Origin: Gautieria morchelliformis | Lineage: Eukaryota; Basidiomycota; Agaricomycetes; Gomphales; Gomphaceae | NCBI GenBank assembly: GCA_015179125.1 | Contig: WHVA01000260.1 | Span: forward strand, 88,504-152,503 | Direction of reading: 5' to 3' | DNA: 64,000 bases | In this document: positions 40,733 through 52,516 of the stretch, in pieces | Numbering within the stretch: position 1 is the stretch's first letter | How the letters are laid out: each line of letters opens with the position of its first letter | Program-made: the position numbers and the translations under genes | The notes under the pieces: model-generated | Database searches by the model: none | What the model saw: only the letters and a program-made list of their open reading frames with translations | What the model was told of the DNA's origin: nothing

Positions 40733-43366
40733 GGTTTGCATTCTCTTTCTCAAACTGCGCCACTGAAGCATATCTTGCCCTCAACACCCGCTGCCTGACC
40801 ATGTCCAAGTCCGACTCCTGCTTCTCTAGCTGCCGAGCCCGAATAGCAATGAGCTCCACACGAGTGAGTGGCTTGTCGAGCCTCGGGACAAGAAATGTGG
40901 CTTCCGCCAGGTCAAAGGGGAGGATAGGCTCAATGCCATGGGCCATGTAAAACGGAGAGAATCCCGTATCCTTACGAATGGTAATGCGATCAGCCCAAAA
41001 CATGTGAGGCATGACAGCTGGCCAACGGGAAATGTCACCTTCGCACATTTTCACGATAGAGTCCCGTATGGAGCGATGGCTGCCTTCCACAATGCCATTA
41101 GCCTGCTTATTGTGAGCCGAGATGTGAATATGCGTGATTTGATACTTCTTCGCAAGCCATTCGAGCCCTGCCACAATCGGCACCCCATTATCCATCACAA
41201 TCTCTTCAACCACTCCCCACTGACACAGCAAATCCTCAAAAATAAACCTCCCTACCACAGCTCCTGTTTCCTTTGCCAATATCCTGAACTCAGGGTATGA
41301 AATCAAAGAGCACCGGCCCTGCAAAATATACGACATCCCCGTGACCTTCGGCATATGCATTGTATCGATATGGACTCTGCGAAAAAGAGGGGCTGGCATT
41401 GTGACAACTGGGGGAATGTGGACATGCTGTGTAGAACAGGTTTGGCACTCATGGCAGGTCTTGATAAACCATGCCACATCACGATCAATGCCAGGCCACA
41501 AGAAGCGATCTGCTAAGGTGCGTCGAGTAGAGTAGAAGCCCTTATGGCCGAGCTGGTCATGCGCCTGAAGAATGAAGGACAGACGCTCAGCGGGAAGGAA
41601 TATAACAAGCTGATGGATTTTGGTAGAACCACATCACCAGAGCTGGCCATTGCGCACGAAGAATCTAGTGGCCTGCCTAATAAACTTGTTTAGCGTATCG
41701 ACGTCGAGATCTTCCGGCTTCTGGGCAGTGATCAGGAACTCCTTGATCCGGGGCAACTCCAGGTCTGTGGCAATGTCTGCCTCCGACCACGGGATTACGG
41801 TCTGAGTCTGGCCGATTGGTATGGAATCTATGGCAAAGCTGAGGAATGGGAAAGGGTGCGCGGCACCCTGGATAGAGGAAACCTGGCCTCCTCCATCAAC
41901 CACCCCTCCACTAAACGCATTTAGCGGCATCAATGCTTGCCTCCTGGTTGGATAACCGACACTTCGTTGGAAGTGCGGTAGCATTGACCCAGCCTTCTCT
42001 AATGCCTTCGCCTCCACCCACGAATTAACCCATATCCCCAAGTCCAACACTTCATCCACCCAATCGTCCTGCAGCTCCTCCTCATCCTCCAGCGTTGACC
42101 TCCATCTAGAAAGACCATCTGGCCCCGCATGGTCCTTCCCTGGCACATGTACGAGTTCGAAATTGAAAAGTAAAATCCCAGCGATCCAACGGTTCATTGT
42201 GTTATTTGGCTGTATGTCCGGATTGTTCAGCATTCCTTTGATATAATTTGCATCAACTTCCAGGTTGAATGTTGACAGGCCCACAAGATGAAGTCGAAGA
42301 GCCTTGAGGGCCCAGAAAACCCCATGAAGCTCCAGCTTTGACTGCGAGTACCTGGCTTCGTGCTCTGTCCACGAAATTGAGCCGTATCTTGAAGGTTTTT
42401 TTTGCCCCTCTCGTCGAGCTGATACACAATCCACCCTACCACGATAAACGATGAATCCACAGCAAGGATGACAAGACGCTTGCTTTGATAATCGATAGGT
42501 GCCAGCGCAGGTGCGGTGACAACACCCCACTTCAAACCATCCATCACCCTCTGCTGCTCCTCTCCCCACACAAACTCTACATCCTTTCGTGTCAACAGAA
42601 CCAACGGCCATGCAATTTCAGCAAATTTTTCAATGAAAATGCGCACAACCCCACATGTGCCCAAAAAACCCTGTACTTCCGTCAGATCCCTACAGGCTAG
42701 CCAATGCTGTATCTTTGAAACTTGAGTCTGGTCCAGGACACGGCCCTCGTAGGTGCACATATGGCCGACGATGTTTACCTCAGGAACCCCTAGAAAAAGC
42801 TTGTGTGCCGAAAAGGTACCTCCCACATGCTTTATACGATAAAAAACCTGATTAACGTCGTTAAAATGTTCCCAGACAAAGTGGTGAATCCCCTTGTTTT
42901 CTGGGATAGTTTCGTGGTCGCCGTTTGGTCACTCGTAGCATGTTTTGTGGCCGAGGATGGGCACATCGTCCAGGAAAGGCGGCGCTATATTAAGCTCATC
43001 CTGCAAGACAAAGGTAACGTGGCCTTGGAAGACAGAGACTGAATTAGACCATCCCATTGGCAAGGCTGTGAGCCTGTGTGGTCCCAGCAGTGTCTGGAAT
43101 GTAGTAAGATCCCACGACTCCTGGGCTATAGGTGTGTGATCATATCCCACATAAAGATCACCGAGCGAGTAGATTGCCCGTCCTGTGCAGTGTTCCACAT
43201 ATGGCTCAATGTTTGGTGGCAGACCTGCATCCTTAATCGTGACAGCATTCAATGGTTGCAGGTCATGCACAATCCGGAACTTCCCATTTTTCTTTGGCAC
43301 ATAAAACCAGCACGAGCGATACGACGAACCTGATGGCTCATACGTTCCACTCGCAATCTTCTCCTC
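40733..43366 (-). pseudogene. Family D Pol: RT, RNase H, integrase
   Basis: RT begins at EKIASGTYEPSGSS (43366), FYVPKKNGKFRIVHDLQPLN, LPMGWSNSVSVFQ and the box FLDDVPILG, with LDDV in place of YMDD. One TGA (about 42927, probably from CGA), then QVFYRIKHVGGTFSAHK and KIQHWLACRDLTEVQGFLGT. RNase H: LAVDSSFIVVGWIVYQ, frameshift, SISWTEHEARYSQSKLELHGVFWALK, VDANYIKGMLNNPDI. Integrase: D (VHIDTMHMP), D (IVMDNGVP), E (NGIVEGSHR). The 5' half is at 21243-24414. Confidence 0.85.
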
Positions 43367-44849
43367 GGACCTTGTTGGCTGGAATGAGCTCCTGCCATTG
43401 GCCGGTGACATGGAATAGATCGTACATCTGTGCCCTGAGGGGAGAGGGGGGCTTGGGATTCTTTGGAGCAAGCCTCCTCATCCACATCCATACATCCACG
43501 TCGTGGATGTTCAGACTGCCATCTGGCTCATTGTGGATGGCAGATGGGATGCCCTCGGGGTTGCATAGCCAGCCATGGAGTATGACCTGAATGTCATTGG
43601 CGGTTCCTTCACCGATGAGGAAGTAGCTTGATCGCTGGCTACTGGCCCAGGCCTCCTCCTGGGCCCGTCTCATCGCGGTCACCATCCCGTGCATGTGGGA
43701 GCCCGTTGGCACCTCCCTGGCCTCCTTCAGGAGGTCCTGAAACCTCTGCTCTTTGGTTTCGCAGAGGTCGAACCATTCGGCTCGCAGCGGCGTTCTTTTT
43801 CGAGGGGCTGCGGCAGGTGGCCCGTTATGGCGAACGGAGGGTCCCCGAGAGGCATGAGCTCCCCTTCCCCTGGGAGAGGGTTGGGAACTGTCATCTCTGG
43901 TGGGGGCAATGACACCAATGGTGTGGGCTGAAGGACCGCTCGTCTGGCCCTCTCCTGCTCGGCTGCGAGATACTCATTCTGAGCCACGGCCAGCGGCAGC
44001 CCCAGTGCTGGGCCGTCCGCAGTGCAACTCAGCGACTGTGCCAGGTACTCCCTGGTGACGCGCTTGCGCAGATCACTGATGGGGTTGTAGGTTACGAACT
44101 GGTTGTAACCCCGGGCACATCTCTTTTTTGAGACGTGCTGTGGGTGGTCCAGATCGTAGTGTTCCAGATCCAGGTCGTCCGAGTAGAAGCCATCGGGGAT
44201 GTTGACTGTCGACGCCGGTGGCTCACTAGGGCCCATGAATGATGGGCTGGGTGGGCTGGTGATCCCCGCCATGAGACCTGGCGCGGATTGGCCTGGGGTG
44301 GGGTTAGGGGTGGCGATTCGATCCGCTAGCCCCATTTTGGCACGCGACGGCCCCGTTGCTGTCGCGCAGGACGATGGGCCTGCCACAGGTTGTGGGGTGG
44401 GCTCTGCTCGCTTCACAGTCACGATCTTGTGCTGTAGGGTTTGGACCAACTTCCCCAGGTCTGGTGTCCTGCCGCGCTGATGTCTTCTTTCAGGGCTGCT
44501 ATCTCCTGTTTGAAGTCGCGTGTAGTCAGCTGCGCGTTCCTCACTGCGTCGTGTTCGACCTTGTCGACCCATGTTGGCCACACCGTGTACACGGCAGTGC
44601 CGACGTCTTTCTCTGCCAATTGGATGCGGTTGGCGTCGGTGGTGGTTTTCAGGTGTGCAACGAAGGCTGAGCAGCTGTCACACCTGTCGGGATGGACGAT
44701 GGCTAGGCCATTTCTCCATCCCATGATTTTCCAGTGCTCCTCAGTTGCCGTAGGAGGGCTGAGGATTGCTGCACCCCTTGCTTGGGGGCCGCTGGCAGCG
44801 TTGCGGACATCGAGTGATCGATGTCCATACCATCTTTGGCTGGCATCAT
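43366..44849 (-). pseudogene. Family C ORF3, N-terminal part
   Basis: Starts MMPAKDGMDIDHS (44849), parallel to the family A start; frameshifts near 44740, 44460 and 43720. Blocks: GWRNGLAIVHPDRCDSC with C-x2-C-x5-AHL, a DxKxExxxL helix, Pro/Ser-rich middle, VNIPDGFYSDDLDLEHYD, PHxPLPLG-type GELMPLGDPPFAITGHLPQP, and near the end NPEGIPSAI, DVDVWMWMRRLAP, SPLRAQMYDLFHVTGQW. Each block has a family A match. It stops aligning at about 43366, where family D RT begins. Function unknown. Confidence 0.75.
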
Positions 44850-45000
44850 CTTCAATAGAAGCTGATGGTGGTCGCTTCTCAAGAAGCGATGTGCCTCGGA
44901 AAGATCCGAGGTGAAAATTTAAGTGACACTGTCAGCATGGTCTGGCATCTCATGTGATCTACATGTGACCTACACAACCTGGTGTCTTTTAGGCAGGTCA
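44850..45000 (-). other. Spacer between family C pol and ORF3
   Basis: Holds CATGTGA-type boxes where family A has CACGTG, and the conserved run GAAAGATCCGAGGTGAAAATTTAA. Nothing else seen. Confidence 0.4.
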
Positions 45001-46344
45001 CACGGCTTAGTCATTCCCTGGAGCTCTAGGTAGTGGTCGAGAGCTTCCAGGTCTTTACACGCTGGCATGGGCTCCCATGTCAGGTCGCCAAGGGTCCATC
45101 AGACCTGAAATTCCAGGTCCTTGGAGTTTATCCATCTATAGGATAAAATCTAATCGACGAGCCATTCTTCCTCGTCGTTCGTGCCAAAGTCGTAGAATGA
45201 CTTCGCTTCTGGACGAGGGAATAGATCGTCATTGTTGGCCTCATATCATCATATGAGGCTGGTGTGGAAGACTGGCATGACGTGCCTGTTCTTCAGCTCA
45301 TCTGGTAGCTCGAGAGTTACCGTCGAGGCCTTGCTGTGGGCCTCGAGCATGCGATACGGGCCAATATATTGTGGCACCAGCTTCTTGGCCCTTCCTTTGG
45401 GCAGGGTCAGGTTCTGAGTGGACAGGTATACACGGTCACCGACCACGTACATGTCGCTATCCCAGCATTTCTTATTTGCGTGAAATGCCTGCGTTACACG
45501 GTGCTCCAGTATGGCATTGTGCACCATCATCAGGTTCCAGCGAGCCTGTTGTGCGAACTGGGACACTCCCTTGAAAGGAGTGTCTGCCGCCATGGGCATG
45601 TCGATCCACAGCATGTACCTGTGGTTCAGCTTGAAGGGAGCAAACCCTGTGGTGGAGCTTACATTGCTGTTGATGGCCACTTTGACCATCGGGCACTTGT
45701 GTGCCCAGTCCTTCTGGTCATCTCTGATGACTGTTCGAAGGATCTGTCCGATTGAACGGTTGGCCCGTTCAGTGGCTCCATCCATTTGTGGATGGAATGC
45801 GGTAGCCATGAGGCGTTTAGTCCCCATGAGCTGCTGAAGTTCACGCCAGAAAATCGACGTGAACTTTGAGTCTCGATCGGAGATGATGGAGTCGGGGACT
45901 CTGTGGAGCCTGACGACTTCCTTGAGGAATAGCCAGGCTACTTCCTTCGCGGTAACCCTCGTCGTCGTTGGCACGACGTGTGAAGTCAGCCTGTCTATGA
46001 TTACCATGAGGTAATCACAGCCATCTGATTTGGGCATTGGCCCCATGAAGTCGATTCCGATTGACTTCCACGGCCTGTCTGGGATGGGCAGGCTGTGCAG
46101 CAGGCCTTTGGACTTCTGGGTGCCAGTTTTGCTCATCTAGCACCTCGCACATGAGACGCAGAACGTCTTGATGTTAGGGCCCATCCCTTGCCACCAGTAT
46201 GCCCTTCGAATATAATTCAAAGTCTTCGTGTGGCCATAATGACCCACTGTTCTGTGTGCGTGATCGATTATGATTTCGATCAGCCTCCTTCCCCTGTGAA
46301 AAACAGTCCAGGGGACGGCAATGACATCTCATTTGAGCTGATTT
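45001..46344 (-). pseudogene. Family C Pol: integrase and chromodomain
   Basis: Zinc domain with RRLIEIIIDHAHRTVGHYGH and CVSCARC; integrase core D (IGIDFMGPMP), D (IISDRDSKF), E (GATERANRS); C-terminal VPQYIGPYRMLEAHS; chromodomain EEEWLVD, stop, RWINSKDLEFQV, stop, WTLGDLTWEPMPACKD. The main core is a 295-codon open frame. Interrupted at 46344 by the next solo LTR. Confidence 0.88.
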
Positions 46345-47728
46345 TGAAAAGAAAAAGAGTATCTAGGAGTTCTACTGAGAGATAATATGATTCAGACTTC
46401 AATGTGAAGTCGAATCGAGTATGCGGTCATTTTGATGGAAATAGATTGTGTAGAATATATGTGCAGTGAGACGAGTGTAGCGCAGATATATGAATCTCAA
46501 GGTGAAGAATTATATGTGAAAAATGATGAGTTCAATTGACTGACGAGGATGATACACAGCGCAGCTATTTATCTGTCGTGTGGATGGACTATGTGTTACG
46601 ACCGTGCAATTCCGATTTCCAACCCTCAGTTCCGCACACATTCCGACCCTCCGATTGTTCCGATATTCCACCCCTTGTTCTACTCCCTTGTTCTTTCGAC
46701 TCTATTACTCACACCCACCGGACTCACTTCACCGTACAGCAAGACCATATGTCCGGTCATCCTTGTAGTTTCATTGACAGATATGTTTTCCGACCCCTTG
46801 TTCTTTTGCCATTGTTTTACCTTACCCTGAACCCCCCTTGTAGTCCCCTTGTTCCCAATTAGCTAGTTCCCACGTATGTCTACCCAACTTCTGCTCCCCC
46901 TAGAATTTGCTTAGTACTACCTCATTACATGTTGTCTCAGCTCTTTGTATAAAAGCCTCTCATGTATGTCTGTTATTCTGCAATCAGATAATTGCCTTTG
47001 ATACTTGATTTCCTTCGCTCTATCTCCTGTTCTTAGCACAGCAAGTTTAGCAAGACTTCCATCTCTCCGCCTTCCACCTTCCGACTCAGTTCCGACTCAA
47101 GTTCTGACTTATCCTTAGTTCAATACTTTCCGACTTCCGACCCGCATTCCGAAATACTTAGGACAATAGTTTATTGGGGGCGCAACATATAAGTTGAAGC
47201 CATTGTCCTTTCCAGTTCCAACTTGCGGAAATCGATATGTAACACTATGATATAAGAGGAATGGGAACATGGGTGAGCATGTGTGTGTGGCTCGGGGGTC
47301 GGTGCGCCGGGTGCTGTGGTGGGTATGTACTATGTGAATTGGAAGGAGTGTGGTTTTGATTAAGAGCATCAGATGTGGAATGATTGGAAAGGGGGAGTGT
47401 GTGTGATTAAAGGTATCAGAACTGATATGTCTGTTCAAAGGAACATGTAGGACGAAAGGAGTAGGAAGTGAATGACGCATGTGATGGACTAGGCATCGAG
47501 CTGCTCCATGGATCGACACCTCTCGGGCTCAGGGTTCAGGGATGGACCTGCAGATCACTGAGTCAGTTGCATGTTCGTGGGTCGACGGGACATTGTGGTG
47601 GATTGTGTGGATGTGTATGCGTTTGAGGGGAAAAGCTGAGGATCAGTGGCACGTGTGCGTTGCGGGTAGGAAGGGTTAGATAGGTTGAGGAGAAGTGTGA
47701 ATGATGTTTTTGGAATAGGATTGTGACA
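46345..47728. mobile_element. Solo LTR (about 730 bp own sequence), TSD GATTT, hosting a B solo LTR
   Basis: TGAAAAGAAAAAG to GGATTGTGACA; GATTT at 46340-46344 and 47729-47733. Its own sequence is 46345-46593 and 47250-47728. Excision restores family C coding (VWTKN to QLK). Confidence 0.85.
46594..47244 (+). mobile_element. Family B solo LTR, 651 bp, TSD CTATG
   Basis: TGTTACGACCGTGC to GATATGTAACA; CTATG at 46589-46593 and 47245-47249. Keeps the TATA and AATCAGATAAT self-primer (near 46980). Confidence 0.93.
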
Positions 47729-47733
47729 GATTT

Positions 47734-48355
47734 TTTGTCCATACCAGCCAAACCTTGATGCCGAACCTTGGGTGGGCATCCGGGTGTGCCATGATCTTCG
47801 AGAACATGGTGTCCTCGTGGTATGCGTCGCACCTTAGGCAGCTCCATATTGCCTTCGACGCGCATGCGCAGGGGCATGCCGTCATTGCCTGTGGCAATGG
47901 CATGGACGTCATCATCGGTTTCAGGGGTGAAGTCCATCTCCGTATCCCATGCGGGACCTCCATGCAGGGTGGCGGCCTCGGCTGTCCACGCCTCCATTTT
48001 CTCTGCAAGGCAGGTCGACCACCTTGCGGCTGCTGCCCGTAGTTCGATGTATCGATTGGTGGGCAGTAGTTCTCCATCCAGATTGAGGCGTTCGTCTGCA
48101 GTGATGAACACGTGTTCTGGATGTCAATCGTCGCTCGTGTCGCTCTTGTAGTATCGAGAGAGACAGTCCGCAACTTTGTTCTCAACACCGTCAACGTGCA
48201 TGGTGTTGTTGAAGTTGAAACAGGAGAGGAACTCCCACCATCTGACCGACAGGTCAGATTGGTTCTTCTGTCGAGACCCATGTGGACAGTCACTAGGGTG
48301 AACTTTCGCCCCAGGAGCTTGTCCTCCCATTTCATCAGGGCCTCGAGCACGGTGA
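47734..48355 (-). pseudogene. Family C Pol: RNase H end and linker
   Basis: MGLDRR-like remnant of the RNase H end, NLTCRSDGGS frame shadow aside: true frame gives FITADERLNLDGELLPTNRYIEL, AAARWSTCLAEKMEAW, DDDVHAIATGNDGMPL, with frameshifts near 47870 and 48260. Joins 49185 across the solo LTR. Confidence 0.8.
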
Positions 48356-49179
48356 TGTCAAGATTGGTTTTTAGGCGTTAATATCATGTATTAGTGAACA
48401 CAGTGAATGCCTGAATGACTTGTGCGAATAAGTATGCCGTTCGGCGAATAGGTGAACCAATAAATGTTCACAAGATAAGAGGGCTGGGTGCCTAAGTCCT
48501 CTTCTGGTCGAAGATAGAAATCTCCAGGAGAAGGCTCAAGATGATGATCACCGCGAGGTCAAGTTTGCACAAGATGGGCGACGTATGATAATTGAACTGG
48601 AGAATATACATGCGAATGTAAACTACTTATATCGAATGCTCGTAAGGTATTAGCGAATAGGAAAGAGGCCGTCGTGAGTCAGGGTCGGATAGGGGTGCGC
48701 AGTCATGATACTAAGTAGTTGGAATAAACATACAATAGAGTGAGGGAAGAGTGCGAACATGAAACGATGGAGAGTAAAGGTGGCGAAGGCACTTATGGAC
48801 AAAACCATGTCTTGGGACCTGTATACATGCTACCCTGCACAGACTCTTCGTCTACTGGGTTGATCCCGCACGACCTTGGAAGGGATGTCCTGCAAACACA
48901 CTTTGGCCATACAAACACCCAAAGGGGTTGGATTAAGAAGATGAGGGGTTAATGATGAACCATCATGCCGGGTAAATGGTATCGATCATATTTGATGGCG
49001 TGCCTGCTGGCGAAATGTGCGAGCAGCGAATAGCGGTTTGGAGAATGGGGCGAACAGCAGGTAGAGTGGACATAGAGGGGGAGTGGTCGGTGGGTGCGGC
49101 GAACTCTGGCGAAGATGCTAGGGAGTGACGAGGGGGAACATAGAGGCAGTGGGGTAAGAGAAATAGACAGGTCATGACA
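48356..49179. mobile_element. Solo LTR, 824 bp (copy 2 of the 3956-4979 family), TSD GGTGA
   Basis: TGTCAAGATTGG to GTCATGACA; GGTGA at 48351-48355 and 49180-49184. Shares both ends with 3956-4979 but lacks about 200 internal bp. Confidence 0.93.
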
Positions 49180-50265
49180 GGTGATTGTCTCGTGCTTGTG
49201 GGTCCTGTAGTGCTGCTGGGCCACACTGAACTTCTTTGACAAGAAGCCCACTGGCCGGCACATTTTCCAGTCGGGGCCCTGGCCGTATACGGCGCCGATG
49301 CCTGACTTTGATCCATCCGTGATGACCCAGATAGGGTCATTGTCTCAGGGGTCGACTGGTTGTAGGATGGGGGCCTTGCAGGCCAGTGCCTTTATGCTTT
49401 GTAGGCACTTGTCCAGCAGCGGCATCCGTTCGAACGGCCAGTTGTGCGCACACACCCTGATAATGGGGTGGTGTATGCACTCACGTCTGGCATGTAATGT
49501 GCCAGGTATTGTACAAGCCCAAGGAAGCATTGGACGTCATTAAACGTCCTGGGCCTCCTCCATTCATGGATGCATTGCATTTTGTCCACATCCACATGCA
49601 CGCCTTGGCCGTCTATGATGTGGCCAAGGCACTCCATACGTTCCGAGTAAAGATCGACTTTCTTCTTGCTCAAGAAGAGGTGGTTTTTGCGTAGTCTGTT
49701 GAAGATTATGCCAAGGTGTTCTTCGTGCTCCTTAATCGAGTGTGAGAAGACGAATATGTCATCTATATACATGTGGACAAAGCGACCTATGCAGTCGCAG
49801 AAAATTGCTGTCATCAGACGTTGGAATGTTGATGGCACGTTGCAATCTCCCATCTGAATAACTTGACTTCGGAACGTGCCAAGTATCGTTGCAAACGCCG
49901 TCTTTGCGACGTCTTCAGGATGGATCTGGATCTGCTCATATGCTTCAGACATATCAAGCTTCGTCCGGTATCAGCAGCGTGCTATGTTGCTGTGGATAAC
50001 GTCCTGATCTGGGAAGGGTGTAACGTCCTTCACTGTATTTTCGTTCTGCTGTCGCAGAGCGAAGACCGTGCGTAGCGTGCCGTTTTTCTTTGGCATGCAG
50101 AGCATTGGCACCACTTGGTGTGCCACTGCGGGTATCCACCACCCTGCAGTGGTGTACCTTTCCAAATTGATGGAAAGTTCTTCGCGGAAGTGCTCTGGGC
50201 ACTTCGGCAGTCGGTACCCCATGCATTTGTTGGGATCAATGAGATTGATCTCGTGGTTGACCTCC
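49180..50265 (-). pseudogene. Family C Pol: RT and RNase H start
   Basis: INLIDPNKCMGYRLPKCPEHF, VPMLCMPKKNGTLRTVF, frameshift, KLDMSEAYEQIQIHPEDVAKTAF, VHMYIDDIFVFS (YIDD), CLGHIIDGQGVHVDVDK, FLGLVQYLAHYMPDVSAYTTPLSGCVR, ITDGSKSGIGAVYGQGP, FSVAQQHYRTHKHETI. Cut at 50265 by the complete family A element. Confidence 0.88.
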
Positions 50266-50479
50266 TGTAAAGATGTCGATCTTAGGACCTTGTATCACAA
50301 GGGCACTGCAGAACTTGACCAATGAGTGGTATTCTGAATGCTACGTAGTGACAGGTAAGAGTAAGATGCAATGGGGACCGCTGGCCAGTTCCCACGCATA
50401 AACTATACAGTGGGTCCCTAAGGGGCCCACTGGGATTATGTAATAACTATTGTACATGTAGATACATAGGTTATTTACA
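50266..50479 (-). repeat. Family A 3' LTR
   Basis: TGTAAAGATGTCG to TTATTTACA as read on plus; differs from 59135-59348 at two sites (GCAATGG/GCGATGG and CCCACGC/CCCATGC). Polypurine tract on its right side (CCCTCCCCCTCT on plus). Confidence 0.93.
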
Positions 50480-50512
50480 CCCTCCCCCTCTATAGACAAC
50501 TATAGGGGTCAA

Positions 50513-52434
50513 CTATGACTCATAGAGGTCATCCATAATGGAGTCCTCTAGAGTGGCCAATATGATGACATCGTCGTCATACGGGGCTGGTGGAGCGCGT
50601 GACTCCTCCGGGGGCACCTCTGCGTCATCGGTGGTGATTGGGTGAGGCTGGTCGGCCTCACCACTAGCGGCGGTATCTGCTTGGGTGATGAGGCCAGCGT
50701 CCTCGCGGAGCATGGCCTCAATGGCCGGGTCCTCAGTCTGAGGAGGGGGCCGGAAGCGCGCCAGCTCTTGGTCGAGCTGAGCATGAGTGAGGGGTCGCGG
50801 CACCGTGGCCCTCACATGGCTGGTCTCGAGGACCTTTTGTTGGCCCTCGCGGGCGGCAGTACTGAATGCCACACCGGTGATGCTGCGTTGAACATAGTGT
50901 TCAATGCGTGCCACTCGCTCGCGAGTGACCCCCGCGTAGCGGGCCAACCATCTCACGATCTCGGCGAGGGGGATGTTGGGGCCGGCTCAGCCCCCCACGG
51001 GGAATGGGCCCGTGATGGAGAGCTGCAGGGTAGTGCTCTGAGGCGTCAGCACTTCCCTGGCGTCGACGAGGCTCGACCATTGGTCTGTCAAGCCGAATAG
51101 GTCGAGTAGCCTCGCCCTGAGAGGTGATGCGACCCCTTTGACCCAGGGCGCAAGGGCCTTCAACCACATCCAGACGTCCATGTCGTCTAGGTTGAAGGTG
51201 CCATCCGCGTTGTCATGGATGGCTGATGGGATTCCTTCAGGGTTGTGTATCCAACCCTTTAGGATGGCCGCGATATCGTGCGGGGTACCGCCCGCTATCA
51301 CGAGACAATCCCTTTTGGGATTGCGAGCACATTGTTCACACTTGATGTGTTTAAATACGCCGATCAACTCGCGCGTACGTGTGAGCTGTGGCGTTTCTTT
51401 TGCCCACGCTAGGAGTTCGACGAAGCGTGGGTCGTCGAGCGGGCAGACGTCGTACCATTGAGTATGACACTGTTGGGCCTTCCCTACCGGCCATGGTAGG
51501 AGGCCCGTCTCAGAGATCGGTGGATCTCCAAGTGGGATGAGCGTCCCCTCCCCCAGGTAGGGAGGGTGAACTGTCCCCGCTGGTGGAGGCAGGGGCACGC
51601 CAGGCCCAATGTACTGGGCCTCGACCTGTGCTATCTGCTGTTGAAGAGCGGGGTTGTTGATAGTGTGCGACGATGATGCCGCTAGGTGAGCGCTAATCGT
51701 GCTTTCCCTCGCAATGGCTAGCCCATTGACGGTGTTGGGGGTGCCGCGTAATTTCTTGCGCTTTTTCTTTGGCTGCTCTGCCAGCCGCTGTGCCCTTTCC
51801 GGGTCGTACGTCTTCCAGATGGACGAGTCTGACTCCCATCCTTCTGGGACGCCGTACGCAGAGTCGGAAGGCGCGCTATGCCCTTCCGTCATTGTCGTCA
51901 TCGGGGTTGGCACCGACAATTGGGACGCTAGCCCCGATGTTGCGCGCGCCGGCAAAGGCGCCGTCGCATGAGGTGATGATGGCCCGGCCACTGGATCCGT
52001 GGCCGGGTCATGTCGCAGCCTTTTTGAGGCAGCATGGGCCGTTCCTTGATCTTGGCGCGCTCGGTTTCGAGTGCGTTCCAACTCCTTGACCTCTTTTTTG
52101 AGGTCGTGGATGTCCCAGAGGAGCTCTTCTCGTGCGTCACGCGCGATGCCCCTTGGGAGCCATCCCCAGGCTGCATCGGCGGCGTCGCCAATGTCTTCGT
52201 CCCGCAATTTGACCTTGCGGGTGCCTGTCGTGGCCCTTAAGTGCGCGGCGTAGTCCGTGCACGTTGCACAATCGTCCAGGTGGACGATGGCGAGGGCGTC
52301 CTCCCATCCCACGATCATCCAGTGCTCCTGGTCTACTGGAGCACAGAGAATATCTGCGGCCCCCTGTCTGGGGCCGTTGCTCGCGTTGTGGACATTGACG
52401 GATCAACGTCCATCCCATCTTTGGGGGGCATCAT
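50513..52434 (-). pseudogene. Family A ORF3 (second copy, nearly complete)
   Basis: Starts MMPPKDGMDVDPS (52434); one-base deletion near 52360 before GWEDALAIVHLDDC; then a 444-codon open stretch with coiled coil (DIHDLKKEVKELERT), PVAGPSS, KKKRKKLRG nuclear-signal-like basic run, PLGDPPISETGLLP, a Cys/His-like cluster FKHIKCEQCARNPKRDC, NPEGIPSAI, DVWMWLKALAP, SPLRARLLDLFG; TGA at about 50985 shared with copy 1; then the WLARYAGVTRERVARIEHYV segment and acidic tail to 50513. Total about 640 residues. Not gag, not pol, no membrane segment. Best reference copy of this unknown protein. Confidence 0.78.
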
Positions 52435-52516
52435 CTTTGTGGGGATGATGGTGGTAGGCTTCCAAGAAGCGATGCGCCCTCGGAAAGATCCGAGGTGAAA
52501 ATTTAACCGCGGCCGG

